Shown piece by piece: positions 15,772 to 29,800 of a stretch of DNA of 64,000 nt (positions within the stretch are counted from its first letter, which is position 1; every line of letters begins with the position of its first letter). The notes beneath the pieces were generated by a model. It was not told where the DNA came from. It searched no databases and worked only from the letters and a program-made list of their open reading frames with translations. This DNA comes from Motacilla alba alba (Eukaryota; Chordata; Aves; Passeriformes; Motacillidae), in the NCBI RefSeq assembly GCF_015832195.1, contig NC_052018.1, forward strand, positions 34,562,115 to 34,626,114. The letters are read 5' to 3'. The position numbers and the translations under genes were made by a program.

Positions 15772-16290
15772 ATCATAGAGCTTGGAAAGGCCTTAAGGAG
15801 GTCCACTGGTCCAGCCCTACTCAGAGCAGGTCCAGCTGAGCCAGGATGCTCAAGGTCATCTCCAGGTGAGTACTGACTCTCTCCAAGGATGCAAATTTCA
15901 CTTCTCTCTAAGCAGCCTCCCACTGCACTTGATGGTCCTCAATTTTTCCTTCTATTTTTCCTCAGAACTACTTCAAATTTCTCACACTCAAACTTGTCTT
16001 CCTGGCCTCTGACTCTTCCACTGTGTCACCAGGCCACCCAAGTCTCTTCCTACAGGCCTTCTTTCCATTTGTTTCCCAGCCCGTTCTCTTGCACAGAGTT
16101 ATTCCATCCTAATTGCTGGGCTGCTCATCTGCCTTTATCTAAATTCATGACATTGCTGTCAGCCCATTTTTCCATCATTTCTAGGTCACTCCAAAAAGCA
16201 GCCTGCCTTGTAACATGTGCAGTCCTCAGGCTTGCAGATAGTGCAGTCTCTCTCATTACACAGCTTATTCATACAGATGCTAAATTGTTC
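15772..16290 (-). mobile_element. CR1 LINE fragment, minus strand
   Basis: Read on the minus strand, it ends with the CR1 3' signature (a 'ctggaccagtggacctccttaag' type stretch, then the ...ctatgatt tail at 15772-15782). Further 5', about 16130-16190, it encodes a reverse-transcriptase-domain remnant like WADSNVM, a CR1 landmark. The part between is scrambled and shortened, with frameshifts, so the copy is dead. The 160-codon plus-strand frame at 15889-16371 is antisense noise over it. Confidence 0.75.
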
Positions 16291-17639
16291 AGCCCATTAT
16301 ACTTCAACCACAGCATTTCATTATCTGAAATAACAATTTTGTTCTACTTCCCAGTGGAACAGAAATCATAACTAGAGCATAAAAGTAGTGGTCTGAACTG
16401 AGCAGCTCTCAACATTGCTCCCAAGATTCCTCTCATACAAGTAAAATTTAGAACAATCCATGCGTAATTTCTGTGATACCCATGTGAATTTTAACTTTCT
16501 TTTTGAAGGCTTTTCTCATATCGCTGAGATATGTGTTCTTTCCCTATCTTCCCTGGGCGTGGCTGGCCTTCCTTCAGCCTCTATTCCCCTGTGGTCTTTG
16601 ACAGGATTTTCTGGATTGTTGGGTTTGTTTGGGTTTGGATTTATATTTTGTTTCTAAATTCAGGTTTTTAGAAACTGAAAGGATAAGTTTTCAATAATTC
16701 TTTAAAAATGAAAAAAAAAAGTTGCAGAAATACTTTTTTAAAGATAATTTTAAGTATTTATTTTCACATTCTTATTTTAGAAAATGAGTAGGAGGTTCTA
16801 AGAAACCTCTTCTAACTTCATCTTTTTCTGGGCAGAATATAGCAGTTAATTTGTTTCTCTGTTCACTGGGTAAATATTCTGAAAAAAAAGAAGGCATAAT
16901 AAATTATCTGATAATTACTAGCAGCTTTACTGTGTTTATCTGAATCAAACACTTCAATTTTGAGGAAAATTTTTGTAGCATCATCTACTAGTCTTCCATG
17001 AGAAACTTCTATTTAGGATTATTAAAGTGGGAAAATTAATCTAACCTAATTTCCTCCAACTAACAGGATCATGTTATCCATAGTTTAATGTAAATTAATT
17101 TAAATTACTAATGGCTGAAAGATACACCTATTGTGTTCTTTGTATTGTCCTAATTATAATTAATACCACTTCTAAATTAGATCATAGAAATATTTATAGT
17201 CTCAACATGATTTTTTTGTTTCAGCATTGTTTTTAGATATCTAGAGATAGAATTTTTTTTCCTCAGTATTTACATTGTGTTAACTCACATTATTTGAAAA
17301 AGTAGAAAAAAATCTAAAGTCTGACTTTGTAAAAAATTACATTGCTGGAAGGATTTTTTTCTGTCAATTCTGAGCCCTGAAAAGTTGTAAGTAAAAAAAG
17401 AAACAAACAAAAAAGCCAGTGGACACTGCAGAAACATTAAAGTACACTGATTCTGAGAGGATTATCAAGCCTACCAATATTGTATTGTAAAACAGCTCTA
17501 ATTATCACAGTTCAACAATAATTCCCCACAGTATCAGATAATGGATTAATATATTTTAAGGTAAAATTCCAGAAGAGATCATTTTCATCTACAGACAAAA
17601 AAGTAATTCAGAATACTATTTTTTTTAAACACTACAGAT

Positions 17640-18070
17640 AGTAGGAAGTGTCAGCAAGGGAGGGGGGAGAGGGAGAGAGATGCCTCTCTCAGGGACGTTG
17701 CTTTAGCTCAGACTCTGCAGATACCAAGACCCAGCAGAGCTCTGTGTCTGCTCTTGTCCAGCACGGGCTCAGCCCACATAAAGCCAACACAGACAGCTGT
17801 GCCAGGATGGATCGCATGGAGGAAATCCCAAACTCCAGCCAAGCAGTTACATGAGCAACAGCCCTGCTGGATGTGCCAACAGAAGAATGCTTTTGGAAAA
17901 TCAGTTCCTGTTGTCTAAGACAGCAGCAAAGCTATGCTGACAAAACACTTCCTCCTGCAAGGCACACATCCCATCTCCATGAGAGGGCTCTACTGACACA
18001 GCTCCTCAGCAGAGCCTCTGTTCAGCCCTCCACAAAATCATTGCCAGTCCCTCCCCAAGAGAACCTTTGA
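17640..18070. other. Unclassified GC-richer block in the intron
   Basis: About 430 bases stand out from the AT-rich surroundings. They begin with a purine-rich run (AGGGAGGGGGGAGAGGG, 17656-17675) and continue with mixed sequence rich in CAGC and CAGCC. There are two plus-strand frames of 65-68 codons without a recognisable motif. It may be an old LTR or other transposon fragment, or a conserved regulatory element; sequence alone does not decide. Confidence 0.3.
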
Positions 18071-20409
18071 GAGCTCTTCACATCATTGCTATAAAAAACA
18101 AAGCAAGTCTGGTTAAATAATTTTTGGTCTGTATCTTGTTTCTGCTCAACAGCCTGTGTGAACCACCCCTTAAACACATACACTCACAAAAAAACTGCTT
18201 CAATCTGGTCATAAATTTGCAACCAAATGAAATGAAAGGTAATACATAACCCTGGTTAATGCAGTACCATGTCTGAAATCAAGAGTGTTGTTACTCTCTT
18301 TGCTTCAGGGAGAGCCGATAGCAATGTTGCATGTCATTTTTTGAAGCAGAGAAGGGGAAATGGAACATCAGTCAGGACACTTTCCCAGAAGAACACACTT
18401 ACAAAACTTGAAATGTTCCAGCCCCTTGAATGAGGTGATCCTTACATGCACTTCACCAGCTTTCTCTTCTAGAAATACAAGAAAACACCTAACTACTCTG
18501 ACAATAAAAAAAAAAAAATACTGGAAACCTTTAAGGCTAGGACACTTAAAAATGCTGAAGTACACAATCTATATTCTGCCTTGGTTTTCAAAACCCCTAT
18601 CCAGACCTGCTCTATATCCCATGAATGAAGGTTTTACATTTTGTCAACGATTAGCATCTAACCAGCAGAAAGATTTACAGAACCAAGTAAAAACAATTTA
18701 CCAGGTGATCATTCTATTATAGGACTTTTTAAGTCTAGGAAGTTTTTTCCTGTGTGTGTATTACACACAGCAGTGAACCAAAATAAAAATCAGAGGATAC
18801 ATCACCAACACTAATGAATATAAACACTACTTTATGTTCTTTCCCACATTTCCCATACTAGGAGAATTCATGGGAAAGCTGGCCTGCAGATGGTTTTACA
18901 AGGTATCAGAACATGGTTTACCTAAAAAAGCTGGTTCTTTATTCTCTTCTTCAATTCCACGTTTTGGTAAAACAAGCTCTAAGATCCCTTTATTTATTTG
19001 TTTTATGAGGCTTGTGCCTGAATGAATATGCAGAAAAATGTATTAATGGAGGGCCTACTTTTTTTTTTTCAGAAACATCCAAGTTTGGGAATTTAAATGC
19101 TGTATGTTCCTGCCAGCATGAGGAGCTGTAGACCAGTTAGGATCCTGGCAGTGGGTCAGCAATGGGTGAGTAAGGCTGGTAGACCAGCCTTTCTCACTCA
19201 TTGAACCCTAGATCAGATGCAACTGCTTGTATTTGAAATGGCACTGAGCAACAGCAAGACAGACTTTATAACATTATTCTATCAGCTCAACAGCATAAAG
19301 GCAGTTATATATTTAATTATTTTTAATGGCTCCTATGAAATAGTACTTTATTAAGACATCAGACAGGAAGATAGCAATAGCCATCCAGCAGTGCTAAGAG
19401 TTGCAGGAATTTGAGCACTTGGTTTGATCACTGTATGTCACTACATGCATATGTTACTAGTAGCTATGGACATTGGATCACACCCTAATTTTTAGCACAC
19501 CAGTTAAAGTAAGCACAGCAGGAATATTTTCATCACTCTTACTCAGAGACTTCATGTTACATTCACACAGAGCGAGCACTGCTCCTAAGTGAGAAGGTTT
19601 TCACTATGTGTAAGTGGGAAAAAGCAAAAGCATATTGTAAATAGGCAGGTATACAAGTCAATTTTTTCACTATTTCATCACTACATTCTAGCGAATCATG
19701 TACTTCTCTCAACTATAGCAAATTATCTGTAGGTAGCAAGCCAGCAGTATTTCAAGTTGCCTTTGGTAATTTTAACAACTCACTCAGCTGGGGCACATGA
19801 CAGCTTGGAAGAGAAACGATAGGACACTCCCAGGAAAGTGCTGCCTGCATTTTGGTGCATGTCAAATCTCACTGATCTTATTACAGGTGAAATTCTCTCA
19901 CTTCCTTGTTATGAGAAGGATGGTTGCTCACGCAGAAACAAACCATGCTATATCAGCACTAACTTTAAGCCACAACAGAACCATAAATTGCATCTGATCA
20001 AAGTGAAATGTGTATAAAGGTTATTGTCTTCTCTTGCATGGATTTAAACCGCAGCATACATCTGTGTATATTTAAAATGTACATTGAAACATTTTTACTG
20101 CACTAAAACATGCTGGGGCCTACAGGATTGCCTAAACCCTGACAACTAAAGGCTTTGAATCCCTTATTTCTTAATGATACATATTAGGTACATGCACATT
20201 AGGTATTTTGCTTGAACTGGAGGCAGTCTTTTGAATCAAATTTCCTGGCTGTCACCACTCACTGTATTTCGCTCATGTTGTGGAACAGTCTTGTAGCACT
20301 TCAACTGAGTTCTTTTTGGATAAAAAGTAAGGTTCCAGGAGTTCATCTAATATGCCTGAACTGTAAGTAGACGTTCAGTGCATGGGATCAGACTACAGTT
20401 AGCTCAAAA

Positions 20410-20520
20410 GTACAAAAAAAACCCCAAACCAACCAAACACAAAACCACCACAAATATTCTGCTCACTACCAAAGGAAACAAAACAAACAAAAAACAAAAC
20501 AAACAAAAAAGAAATAAAAC
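20410..20520 (+). repeat. A-rich low-complexity stretch with CAAA and AAACAAAC units
   Basis: Runs of A interrupted by single C or CC give an (A)nC pattern with a purine/AC bias. It is typical low-complexity sequence; no gene or element boundary is visible. Confidence 0.8.
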
Positions 20521-21139
20521 AATTGTAAATAGCTCCAAGCCTTAAAATCTCATTAAAAATCCTTAACATTATATATTGTGGGTGTCTGATCTGCAGATCT
20601 ATGCCATTTGCTGTTGAAAATACAGGCCATCAACCACAGCATTTACTACTTGCATACTGGTTGCAAATCTATACATGTGAGCTCATAATTTTATTTAAGA
20701 TGTAAGAGATTGATATGGAAACTATTCTAATATGACCACAGGCTACAGCAAGTGTTATGTTGTTGTCTCCAACAGAATAAAGAAAAATGTCATATTCTTT
20801 TTTATTACATACTTGTTAGATTTTCACTGACATGTCAACATAAGCAAGAATAATATGATTAAATTATTCTGGGTTGTGCAGTCATAAGAATTGCACATGA
20901 CTCAAAACAACTGCAAATTGGAAAAAACAGCTGTACCTCCAAGAGGAACTGCAGCAACAGATTTTAACTTTCTCTCTGAAGAGGTTCCTGATGAGTGGTG
21001 ATTCTGACTCATGAAGGCTTTTTTTGTGCTACTTCTACTCTATTATCATTGATTAAGTCAAGTGCAGCCCCAATACATCTTCTTTATTGCCAGCCAAGCT
21101 TTACAGTTTACTCATATCTCTTGAAGCTGTCCCTGCTTT

Positions 21140-21205
21140 GAGAAAAAAGCTGGACTAGATAAGTTCCAGGGGTCCCTTTCAACCCAAATTATTCTGTGAC
21201 TCTGA
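21140..21205 (+). mobile_element. CR1 3'-end fragment, plus strand
   Basis: The stretch contains 'gctggactagataa', 'ggtccctttcaaccc' and 'attattctgtgactct', the standard 3' terminus of avian CR1. Only this short tail is recognisable, the usual result of 5' truncation during target-primed insertion. Confidence 0.85.
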
Positions 21206-22078
21206 GTCTCAGTTTCTAAGCTGCTATTAGGGCATCCAGAAAACACTGAGAATCCAGGCAAAACCTAAAGCTGTAAAACAGCTTTAAGAAAGGTACTTGG
21301 CATGGGAACAGCTGTGAGCTGAAAATACACAGAAAAAACAGAGAACAAAAGATTCCAAGTATCAGAGGCAGAATTCTAGCAAGACTGATTATCCCCTTTT
21401 TCAAGCAAGTGAAATCAGTTATGACATCAAGAGAAACTACACTCTCAACTCTTAACTACAGCAACCTATCTGTAGGTTGCTAGCCAGGAGAGTTTCAAGT
21501 TGCCACTGCTAGCTTTTGTATTACTTTATTTAGTAACAGAGGTAGTAGTTACTTTAATAATTCACTCAACTGGAGCAGAAGACAGCTTGACACAGTTTCT
21601 CTGGAGGCTTTTAAACCTTCCCTTTATGTCTCCTCTACAGCACACTTGGACTGTAGCTCGCCGTTTAATTTACAAGCACCAAAACCTAAATGAGCTGAGG
21701 AGAGTAAAAACAACTAGGGTATAGAAAATAAAAGAAATTAAATCATCACAGCTTAGTTGCTCTGTAGACCCAGTCAGAAGGTTCTCAATCTGTAAAATTA
21801 GGTTCCTTAGTGATGATGGGATTGTTCACTTAGTAGTTATTAGAAGAATTCCTTGAAATTACTATGAACAATTTTGCTTCAGAAACAGCCCCAGATGGCC
21901 TCCTCTCGGGCCAGAAAGAGCAGGACTGGGTGAGAACTAGAGGGTTCTGACAGACCTTCCCCTCACAACAGCTACTTACACAAACAGAATGAATGTCTAC
22001 CAGTAAGTACTTCCCCAGCTTCTAGAGGAGCTGCCCTAATTACTCTGTATTTCCTTTACAGAAGTGCTGATTTCAAAA

Positions 22079-22122
22079 TCACACACACACAAAAAAAAAA
22101 ACAAACAAAAAAAAAAAAATCA
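22079..22122 (+). repeat. CA and poly-A simple repeat
   Basis: A short (CA)n run flows into interrupted A runs of 10 or more bases. It is low-complexity sequence with no further content. Confidence 0.85.
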
Positions 22123-22419
22123 CACTTTCAAAATTCCACAAATAGCAGCAAGGGAACCAGAAATGCAATAACTCCTCCTCCTGCTGCTGTTTTTATAAGA
22201 ATAATATAAATGCTTAGCCAAGTAACTAAAATCTCTGACTGCAGCAGGTAGCAATAATAGTAATCCCATATCAGGCTGACAAACTGTTCTTGTTCCTTGA
22301 GTACATACAAGGTAAGTCTCTAGGTCATAGCTCCCTGTTCTTATGATAGTCTTTAATCGCCTTAGTTTCTGCTACAAGAACAACAGGACAAGACACAATC
22401 AGAAGTATTTGAGATTTCA

Positions 22420-23815
22420 GAGATGATATAGGAGATTCTGGGTGAACTAGTCAGGGGTGATGCGAAACCGGATTGGCTTTTCACAAATTAGGAAGACCTG
22501 ACTGGGGATACAATAATCAATGCCAGCCTTAGGTGTAATGACCATGGACTAGTACAGCTCAAGATGCTAAGTGAACAGAAAAAGGCAAGCAGGAAATCAC
22601 AGACTGGAAGTAAGCAGAGGGTAAATCATCCCTGAACAACCTGATTGCCCTCTATGGTAAAATGACTGCACTTACAGACAAGCGAAGACAAAATATGCCA
22701 TTTATGTCACTTTAAGCAAGGCTTTAACAACTGGATCCAAAAAAATCCAAGCACCCAAGTAGGGATATTACAGTGTAGATGGGTGGGCAACCAGATGGGT
22801 GAAAGGCTGCTGTTGGATGATGGGGCTAAGGAGGAATCAGTTAGTGGGTTCCACTGCACCTCCCCATAAGAGTGCTGCAGGAGCCGGTAACGGGACCTGT
22901 CCTGTTTAACATCTTTATCAATGACATGGAGAGGGCAGTGGAGCACAAAATCACCAGGTGTGCAGGTGGCACCAAACAGGGGCAACTATGGATATACACA
23001 CCCAAGAGCAGGGCTGGCATCCAAAGGGACTCAGCCTGGAGAAATGGGCTGACAGGAACATTACGAAATTCAACAAAGACAAATGCAAAATGCCGCAATC
23101 CAGAAAGCAAATACAGGCTGCAATAATTCAGGCTGGCGACAGACTGACTGGCTGGGAAGAAGTGGGTCTGTCAAAAAGGACATGGTGGACAGCAAACTGA
23201 GTAGGAGCCAGTGGTGTGCACAGGCAAAGGCAGCCAATAGTATACTGGGCTGTGTCAGCAGCAGTATGGTATGACATGGGCTGAGGGAAATGATCATCCT
23301 GCTCACTTGGCACTCAATAGACTGCAGAGTCCAACTCTGACTCCCTAATACTGGAAAGACATCGATAGACTTGAGCAAGTTCAGAAAAGGGCCACCAAGA
23401 TGATCTGGGCTGAGGCACGTCCCCACTTATAGAACTAAGCTTTTTTAGCCTGGAAAATAATGTTTTGGGAGGAACCTAAGAGTAGCCTTCCAGCAGCTAT
23501 GCGGAGGCTATCTAGAAGACAGATCCAGGCTCTCTACAGCAGTACACAGCAGAAGGACAAGAGACAACAAGCATAAGATAAAAGAGAGGCTCAGACTAAA
23601 TATAATGCAAAAAGAAATTCCTCTTGAGTACAAACACATACATAGGTTGCCTAGAGAAGCTGTACAGTTTCTATCTTAGAGATTTTCCTGACCTGATAGG
23701 ATACAGCCCTGAGCAACCTGTCCTGTCTCCATATCTGACCCTGCCTTGAGTAGGAGGTTGGACTTCTGAGATCCCTTTTGACAGGAATTACAGTATGGTT
23801 TTATAATAACATTTC
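22420..23815 (+). mobile_element. Long degraded CR1 LINE copy, plus strand
   Basis: This is the longest CR1 copy in the window, about 1.4 kb. The frame at 22872-23126 contains GPVLFNIFINDMERAVEH, the CR1 reverse-transcriptase motif just before the catalytic box; the expected FADDTK that follows is decayed to CAGGTK, so the catalytic aspartates are lost. Further on, 'ggccaccaagatgatc' (about 23389-23404), 'agcctggaaaat' and 'aggacaagag' match the CR1 C-terminal coding region, and 'gttggacttctgagatccctttt' (23757-23779) is the 3' tail. Frameshifts and deletions interrupt it throughout. The 5' boundary is approximate; 'agtgtaatgaccatgg'-like sequence near 22530-22550 suggests that it reaches at least 22.5 kb. 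Confidence 0.85.
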
Positions 23816-26800
23816 ACTCACATTCCCTGTGATATTACAACCTTCTTTCACTAAGCAGCATTCAGACAACAATCTTCACAGAAAAAAAGGATAATTTCAA
23901 GAAGCACAACAGTTTTTAGCAACAGAAAATAATTCATGAATCTGGGACAAAGTATCTCAAAGCCTCATTGAGACAGGCCAATTGCAGTATGTGGACAATA
24001 CACAATAAAACACACCCCCAAAAAAATTCCCCAAAATTAAACTAACATGCTTTGACAAAACTTACTATACAGATAAAATGTCAGAGCACTGACTAAACTG
24101 GGTAAGTTAAACAATGGAAAACGTTCATAAAAATACTTTCTTTGCAAGGTCCTTAGCATGGAAAACTCTAAGAGAGGGAGTACTTTTGTTTAGAAGGTAT
24201 TATTTTAAAACCAAGACATGCTGTTGTGATTACTTCAAATACTGCAGTCCCATATGCCACATCTAACAAAACCATTCAATGGTTAACATGCATTTTCCTT
24301 TAACTACTCATTTCAAGGCAGTGTCAAACAGCAGCAAACACCACCTAGAGAGGCTGAGGCTCTCTTCAAGCTATGACTCAAAAGAAGTTTCCAGCCAAAA
24401 CAGGTTCTTCTCCTGCAAACATTTATTTTGTGTTGGAAACAGAAACCCATTTGCCTATAACAACATATAATGTGAAGTGAAGAAGGGACAGGACAGGTAG
24501 GAAAAATTCCTGTTCATCCCATCTTTAACCCAAGCTGCATTTCTCACAGTGCTAGCACAATACCCATAGCACCAAAATGAGATTAATGAGGATTTTACTA
24601 TTGCTATTATTAATTAGATTTGCTGAGGATAACAGGTTCAGGGAACGCAGAGCAGATTCACCAAAAAAGATCCAGCTTTGGATCCCTACAGCCGTATGTC
24701 TAATACCGCCCTATTGCTCTGTTCTCCACATGGCAGCTTCGCCTATGTAAAGTAATGAAGTGTAAGTAACAGGTCAGTACAAGATAAATGGGGCTTTTAT
24801 GCATGTGCCACATTTCCTCATGGTAGCTGAAAGATTATTTCTTTGTATTTAAGTAAATAGATGCATGTAAGTATTTTCAGGGACAAAAAAAATGCTTACC
24901 ATGTATACTTTGAGAGTTGCACTGCTGGCAAGTTGGAGCATGGCCAGACAAGCATTAGTTTTCTGTAGCTACTTAAATAATTATTTTCAGGATTAGATTC
25001 ACAGATATTAATTCCTCATGTTGGCTTTCTGGTCACTGCTGAAACCCATAACAGAAAAAAGGAATCCACTTTGAATTAAGAAATTATTACAAAATAGGAG
25101 AGTATTAGGATATCATTTTATATTTTGATGTGTAAATAGACTCATTTTGCTAACTGTTAAATGTTCATTGAGTTATCTTTCAAAGAAAATCCTATTTTCC
25201 TGGGTATTTACACTACAAAAGGGTGATTTCCAAGAATATAATGAGAATGCACCCCTAAAGAAAATGTATGCAGCTCCTTCTATTTAGAAGACATACACAT
25301 GTATTTGTTTTAGCACATTTTAGGAAAGAACCAAAAAAAAATTTTTAAGTTATCTTTGACAGTAATAGCTCCAGCATACAAGGTGGTTTTATTCAGCCTT
25401 TATACACAATTTCTGTGCAGGACAATTTCTCTAGGGAATAAACACTGAAATTCTTAAGCTTGGAAAAACAGTGAGTGTCAGATTTGTATCACCTCTACCT
25501 ATTCAATAGCTAGCAAAATTGTCAGACAGCTAAATATACCCTTAGAAAGTCAGCCTTCATTCACATCATGACATGTATTTAAGTCCTGGAGACATGAATT
25601 CTAGCTTCTTAAGTAAGTGAAGTTTCACTGAGTTAAAAACTACTGAACAGTGCCTAGCTGGAGGTTAAAATACCTTTTCTTGCAGGAAGCCTTGACCTGA
25701 GTTTCCCCAGGCATTCAGGTGATAAATAACGAACACTTTCTCACCTCTTCTCCCCATTCAGCTGGAAGGGAAGCAACCCTCCGAATGCTGCCCTCGACCA
25801 GGAGGCTTAGAGGAGGCAGCCAAGGGTCAGCTACCACTTCCACTAATTGGAACTAATCTGCATGCGGCACAGCATGGCCTGAAGCCAGGTGCAGGTTTAG
25901 CTACACAGATGGATGAGTTCTTCCCGCCTATTTAGATCTTCATTTTACCCCCACAGCATTCAGTATGGGCCATGATTTGCAGTCCTGTCTAATGTATTTT
26001 CATGGACCTAGGAAACTGTATATTCAGGAGACTGCATATCTATTAACAGCCCTTCTACTTTTAATTGCAATACAGCAGAAAGTAAAAGGACATGGATAAA
26101 ATATAGCAGGACTATACAGATTCAATGTGGATCTACTTCGATATGACTTTTAAAGAACTATCAGCTTGCTGACTGATTACTGCAAAAAACAGAAGATGAT
26201 TCCCCCCACCAAGGAAAGAAACTGTACACAGAAACTATATTATAGCAGTATAAAAACAACGATGTAAACACTATCTAAAATGACTAATTATACGAGACCA
26301 AGTACTTCATCCTGAACACTTCTCAAATGCTGTTTGCCTATTCAGATGAGAAAACTAAATGACTAACATTTAATATTCTTAGTGCATGACCTAGTTTCCA
26401 GTCCAGTGCCCAATCTACTACAATATTTTGTCTCTCTTGATAAAGCAGAGCTCAGTAATTAAGGGGGGAAAATGTGTGTACTCATACGCATTACATAGTT
26501 CTGAAGTAAGACAAAGAAAGCTTTTAAAGATTTGTCAAGTGTACCTCTAAGCAAACCAGAAAGGGTGTGTGTCAGCCACACCCCCTGTTTAAATTGCTGG
26601 TGGTACATTATGACAACTCTACGATGCTTTCCTATATTCATCTATTCTTCTTACCTGTGTTTTAACCACTACTCCTTACTATAGAACAGTTAGTTGGTAA
26701 CTATGAAACCAAAAGAAAGTTACTTCTTGCCATAAATGACACAAAGTTCAGCAAGTTTAGGAAATAATGTTAATTTGAAGGCTTAGTGTCTTTATCCTAC

Positions 26801-29800
26801 AGAAATATTTCTCTTCCCAAGAATTACACCTCAAAAGAAAGCATGCACTGTTTATTTCCTACTTGGTGTTTATCCCTGTCCAAGAAGCACAAGAGCTCAG
26901 TACCACAAACAGCCTGGCAGGAGCTCAGAGGCTCCAGTTTCACGCAGACTCCTGGCCTGGAACACTTTTGCTTTTACAGCAAACACAACACGAGTGGCTA
27001 CAAGACAGAGCCATACTGGTTATGTTTCCCCAGGTAAGATGCAAAGTGAGATGCTCTACTTTTTCTGAGCTTAGATAAAGTGTTCCTTTCAAGCAGCTGC
27101 TGAGGATGAGCGCTGCAAACCCTCTTTGTACAACAGTACACAGTAAGACATCTCTTCTGATACGCCTTTACTCACCCAGATTTATTTATTTATCCCCAGC
27201 TACAACAGATGCATTTAGTTCAACCACTGCATTGTGCTAAATGTAAGAATTTGCATGCTGTAGTGGAATTAAAAAACATAACTCAGAATTAGCAAGCTAT
27301 TTTTTTACCTGACCCTTGACTGACCTAAAAAACCAGGCAGATGCCAAATCCTCTATTACATGAACAGGAGTAATGTTTTATCCAGACTTCATTTACGGAA
27401 AGCTATGCAATTGGTAAGCCTCAACCTCAGAGATCTGTCTTGAACTCCTGTCTTAACAAAAAGCAACAATACAAAAACAGATAAACCACACAGATTTTAT
27501 GCTCTCTCAAGACTATAGTAAGTCATAAATTTGCATCACTGAATTTCAAAACACTCCTGGGATAGAGGCAACTTGAAACATACCAAGATGATGCCTTGGA
27601 ATTGCAAGGCCAACTGTCCCACATGAGCTCTAGCCAAAGCAAGAGAACAATTTCAGAGAAACCTTTGCAATTAACATGTCAAGCAGTCATCTGAAACACA
27701 TGATCTGAGGAAGACTGAAAAGACTGGACAGAGATAAGAAAAAACTGCTGCAAGATCTCACTCCTGTAGAAGGTCCAAGAGCCTGAATCCAAATCCCCTG
27801 ATAGAAGGCTCTTGATTCTTCCCCAGCCCTTTCTCCAAGGACATGACTTTTAAAACTGGCTTACACCTGGGCAAAACCAAAGCTACTCAAACCTAAGGAC
27901 CTTAGGGAATTACTCCAGCAACTGCTACAGCACAAAATCAAAACTTTGAAATTAATTTTCACAATTTTTTCATTTTTCTGTAAATAGCAGCAGATGAATC
28001 TCTACTATTGAAAGGTAAATTTAAGTCAAATCAAACCAATGTTAAGTGCTTTGGCAAGCTCAGATATTCATTTTACTTGGACAATACTATGTTCTTCTAT
28101 TCTGACTTTTACCTCTAACTATTGAACTCTTTTTTGCTATTTAGGTAAAGAGGCTTTACTGTCTCTTTCGTAAATACATCCCACACACATAAATCTGCTT
28201 TGTAAAGTCAGGTATCTGGAGGATGAAATCCACTAAGTCAGCTAGACACCAGTACCGTAAATATTACAGCATGCTTCATAATCACCACTATGCACTCCCT
28301 TCCAGGACTCATTTAAGGCAACATTTTTTTTTTCTTGGTCATTAAAAGGCCAGAATTATTTTTGCCTTTGTGGAAAAAGGAATTATTTCAAAATAATTCT
28401 TGATCTTCTCATGCAGAGCAGTACAATCTAAACTCCATGCCAAAAGAAAACTTAAAAGGGTGTCACTCACAAGGGACAAGAGGAAGAAAACTAAACTGTG
28501 ATATCCAATCTGAAGTGGATACCAAAATAGCACCTACTCTGTTCCAAAGATAAACACAATTCATTAATAACACAGATGAATCTAAAATACTAACAGATTG
28601 CATAAATAGACTGCAGCTATTTAAGCAAAGTTACAGAGAACCAAAGGTGTTTTCAACTTTTCAAATCACTTCTAATGATAAGAGGGACAAGAAGAAACAG
28701 AAGAGAGATTTAGTTTTAATATTAGATTTTGTTTTTTGAGGGGAAAAAAAATCTAAGCCAGAAATGGGTAACAGCTGCTATTCAAACAAAGTAAGTAAAA
28801 TCAAAGCATAAACATGCAGTGATAAAATTCATGGTTGCTCTATGGCTCAGTTATATCTTAGGACTGAGGAATGTGCTTTCTGAGCTCCCAGACCAGACAA
28901 CTACATCTTGACATATTTCCACATCTTTGGCTGAAAGTCAGAAGCAATCAGATCATAAGAGCTTTTTTTTTTTTTTTCCTTCAGTTCTATGTTATGTGTT
29001 CTTTATGTATATAAAAAGGGCTTCCTCTGCTTCCTCTATATTGTAAACAAATTCAGGTCCTGCTCAGAGTATTATGTTTCACACAGGAATAGCCACTAAC
29101 AGTGTTGAAGTAAATTACAAACACTGATTTGAACAGAAAGTACACAGTGGCCTGCAAGGACTGCCTCCAGGGTGCCCCATGACCTCCTTCTTCTAAGGCA
29201 GGATTTTTGCTTCCGGAATTATGCAACAAATTACATTAGCAAAGCTTAAGACCAAAGCATGTTTCCTTATGCATGCAATGCAGGGGTTATTTGTCATTAA
29301 CTCCTAAAATAAGCTATACCAAGGAATATGCATAAGTAATTCTTTGACAAAATTAGAGACCTGTTCCAAAAAAAAAACAAATTTTGCTTTCTCCACAGCA
29401 TTTTTTATCACTGAAATTACCCAAAGATTTGGATTGTTAAAGTCATCTTAATTAAGCATAAAATGGATACTGTAATATTCATTACTTTAAACAAATTAGT
29501 CAGACTAGCCAAAACCACTTACCTTGCAATCTATGAATATTTCAACATTTCTTTCTACACTGGCTGCTAGGAAACAAGCAATCTGGGAAGGTTAAAGGAG
29601 CTCAAACTCTCCAGATGACAATGGGTTGGGTTTTTAGGTATTTTTAAGGATTAATGCATTATTAATTTCATGGCAGTTTTGCAGCAGCTTCCTCTCTTGA
29701 ATCCTTCTATCATTCATTAACTCTCAACTTACACTATTAAAACTGGTATTAGGATGAGGTTCTTAGGTCTTTCCCTAATAGCTCCTACACAAATTTATCA

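Larger units (their letters stand above)
16300..21139. other. Intronic DNA, mostly unique, no gene seen
   Basis: AT-rich sequence with one GC-richer patch (17640-18070, listed separately) and an A/C-rich simple stretch at 20410-20520. The frame at 18360-18722 (120 codons) has no recognisable domain. A small hairpin-forming alternating GT/AC stretch occurs at 18750-18770. Confidence 0.55.

Noticed and set aside
15889..16371. 160-codon plus-strand frame
   Set aside because: It lies largely antisense to a minus-strand CR1 fragment.
22872..23126. Possible functional reverse transcriptase
   Set aside because: The conserved GPVLFNIFIND is present, but the catalytic FADD motif is degraded and the frame is broken on both sides.
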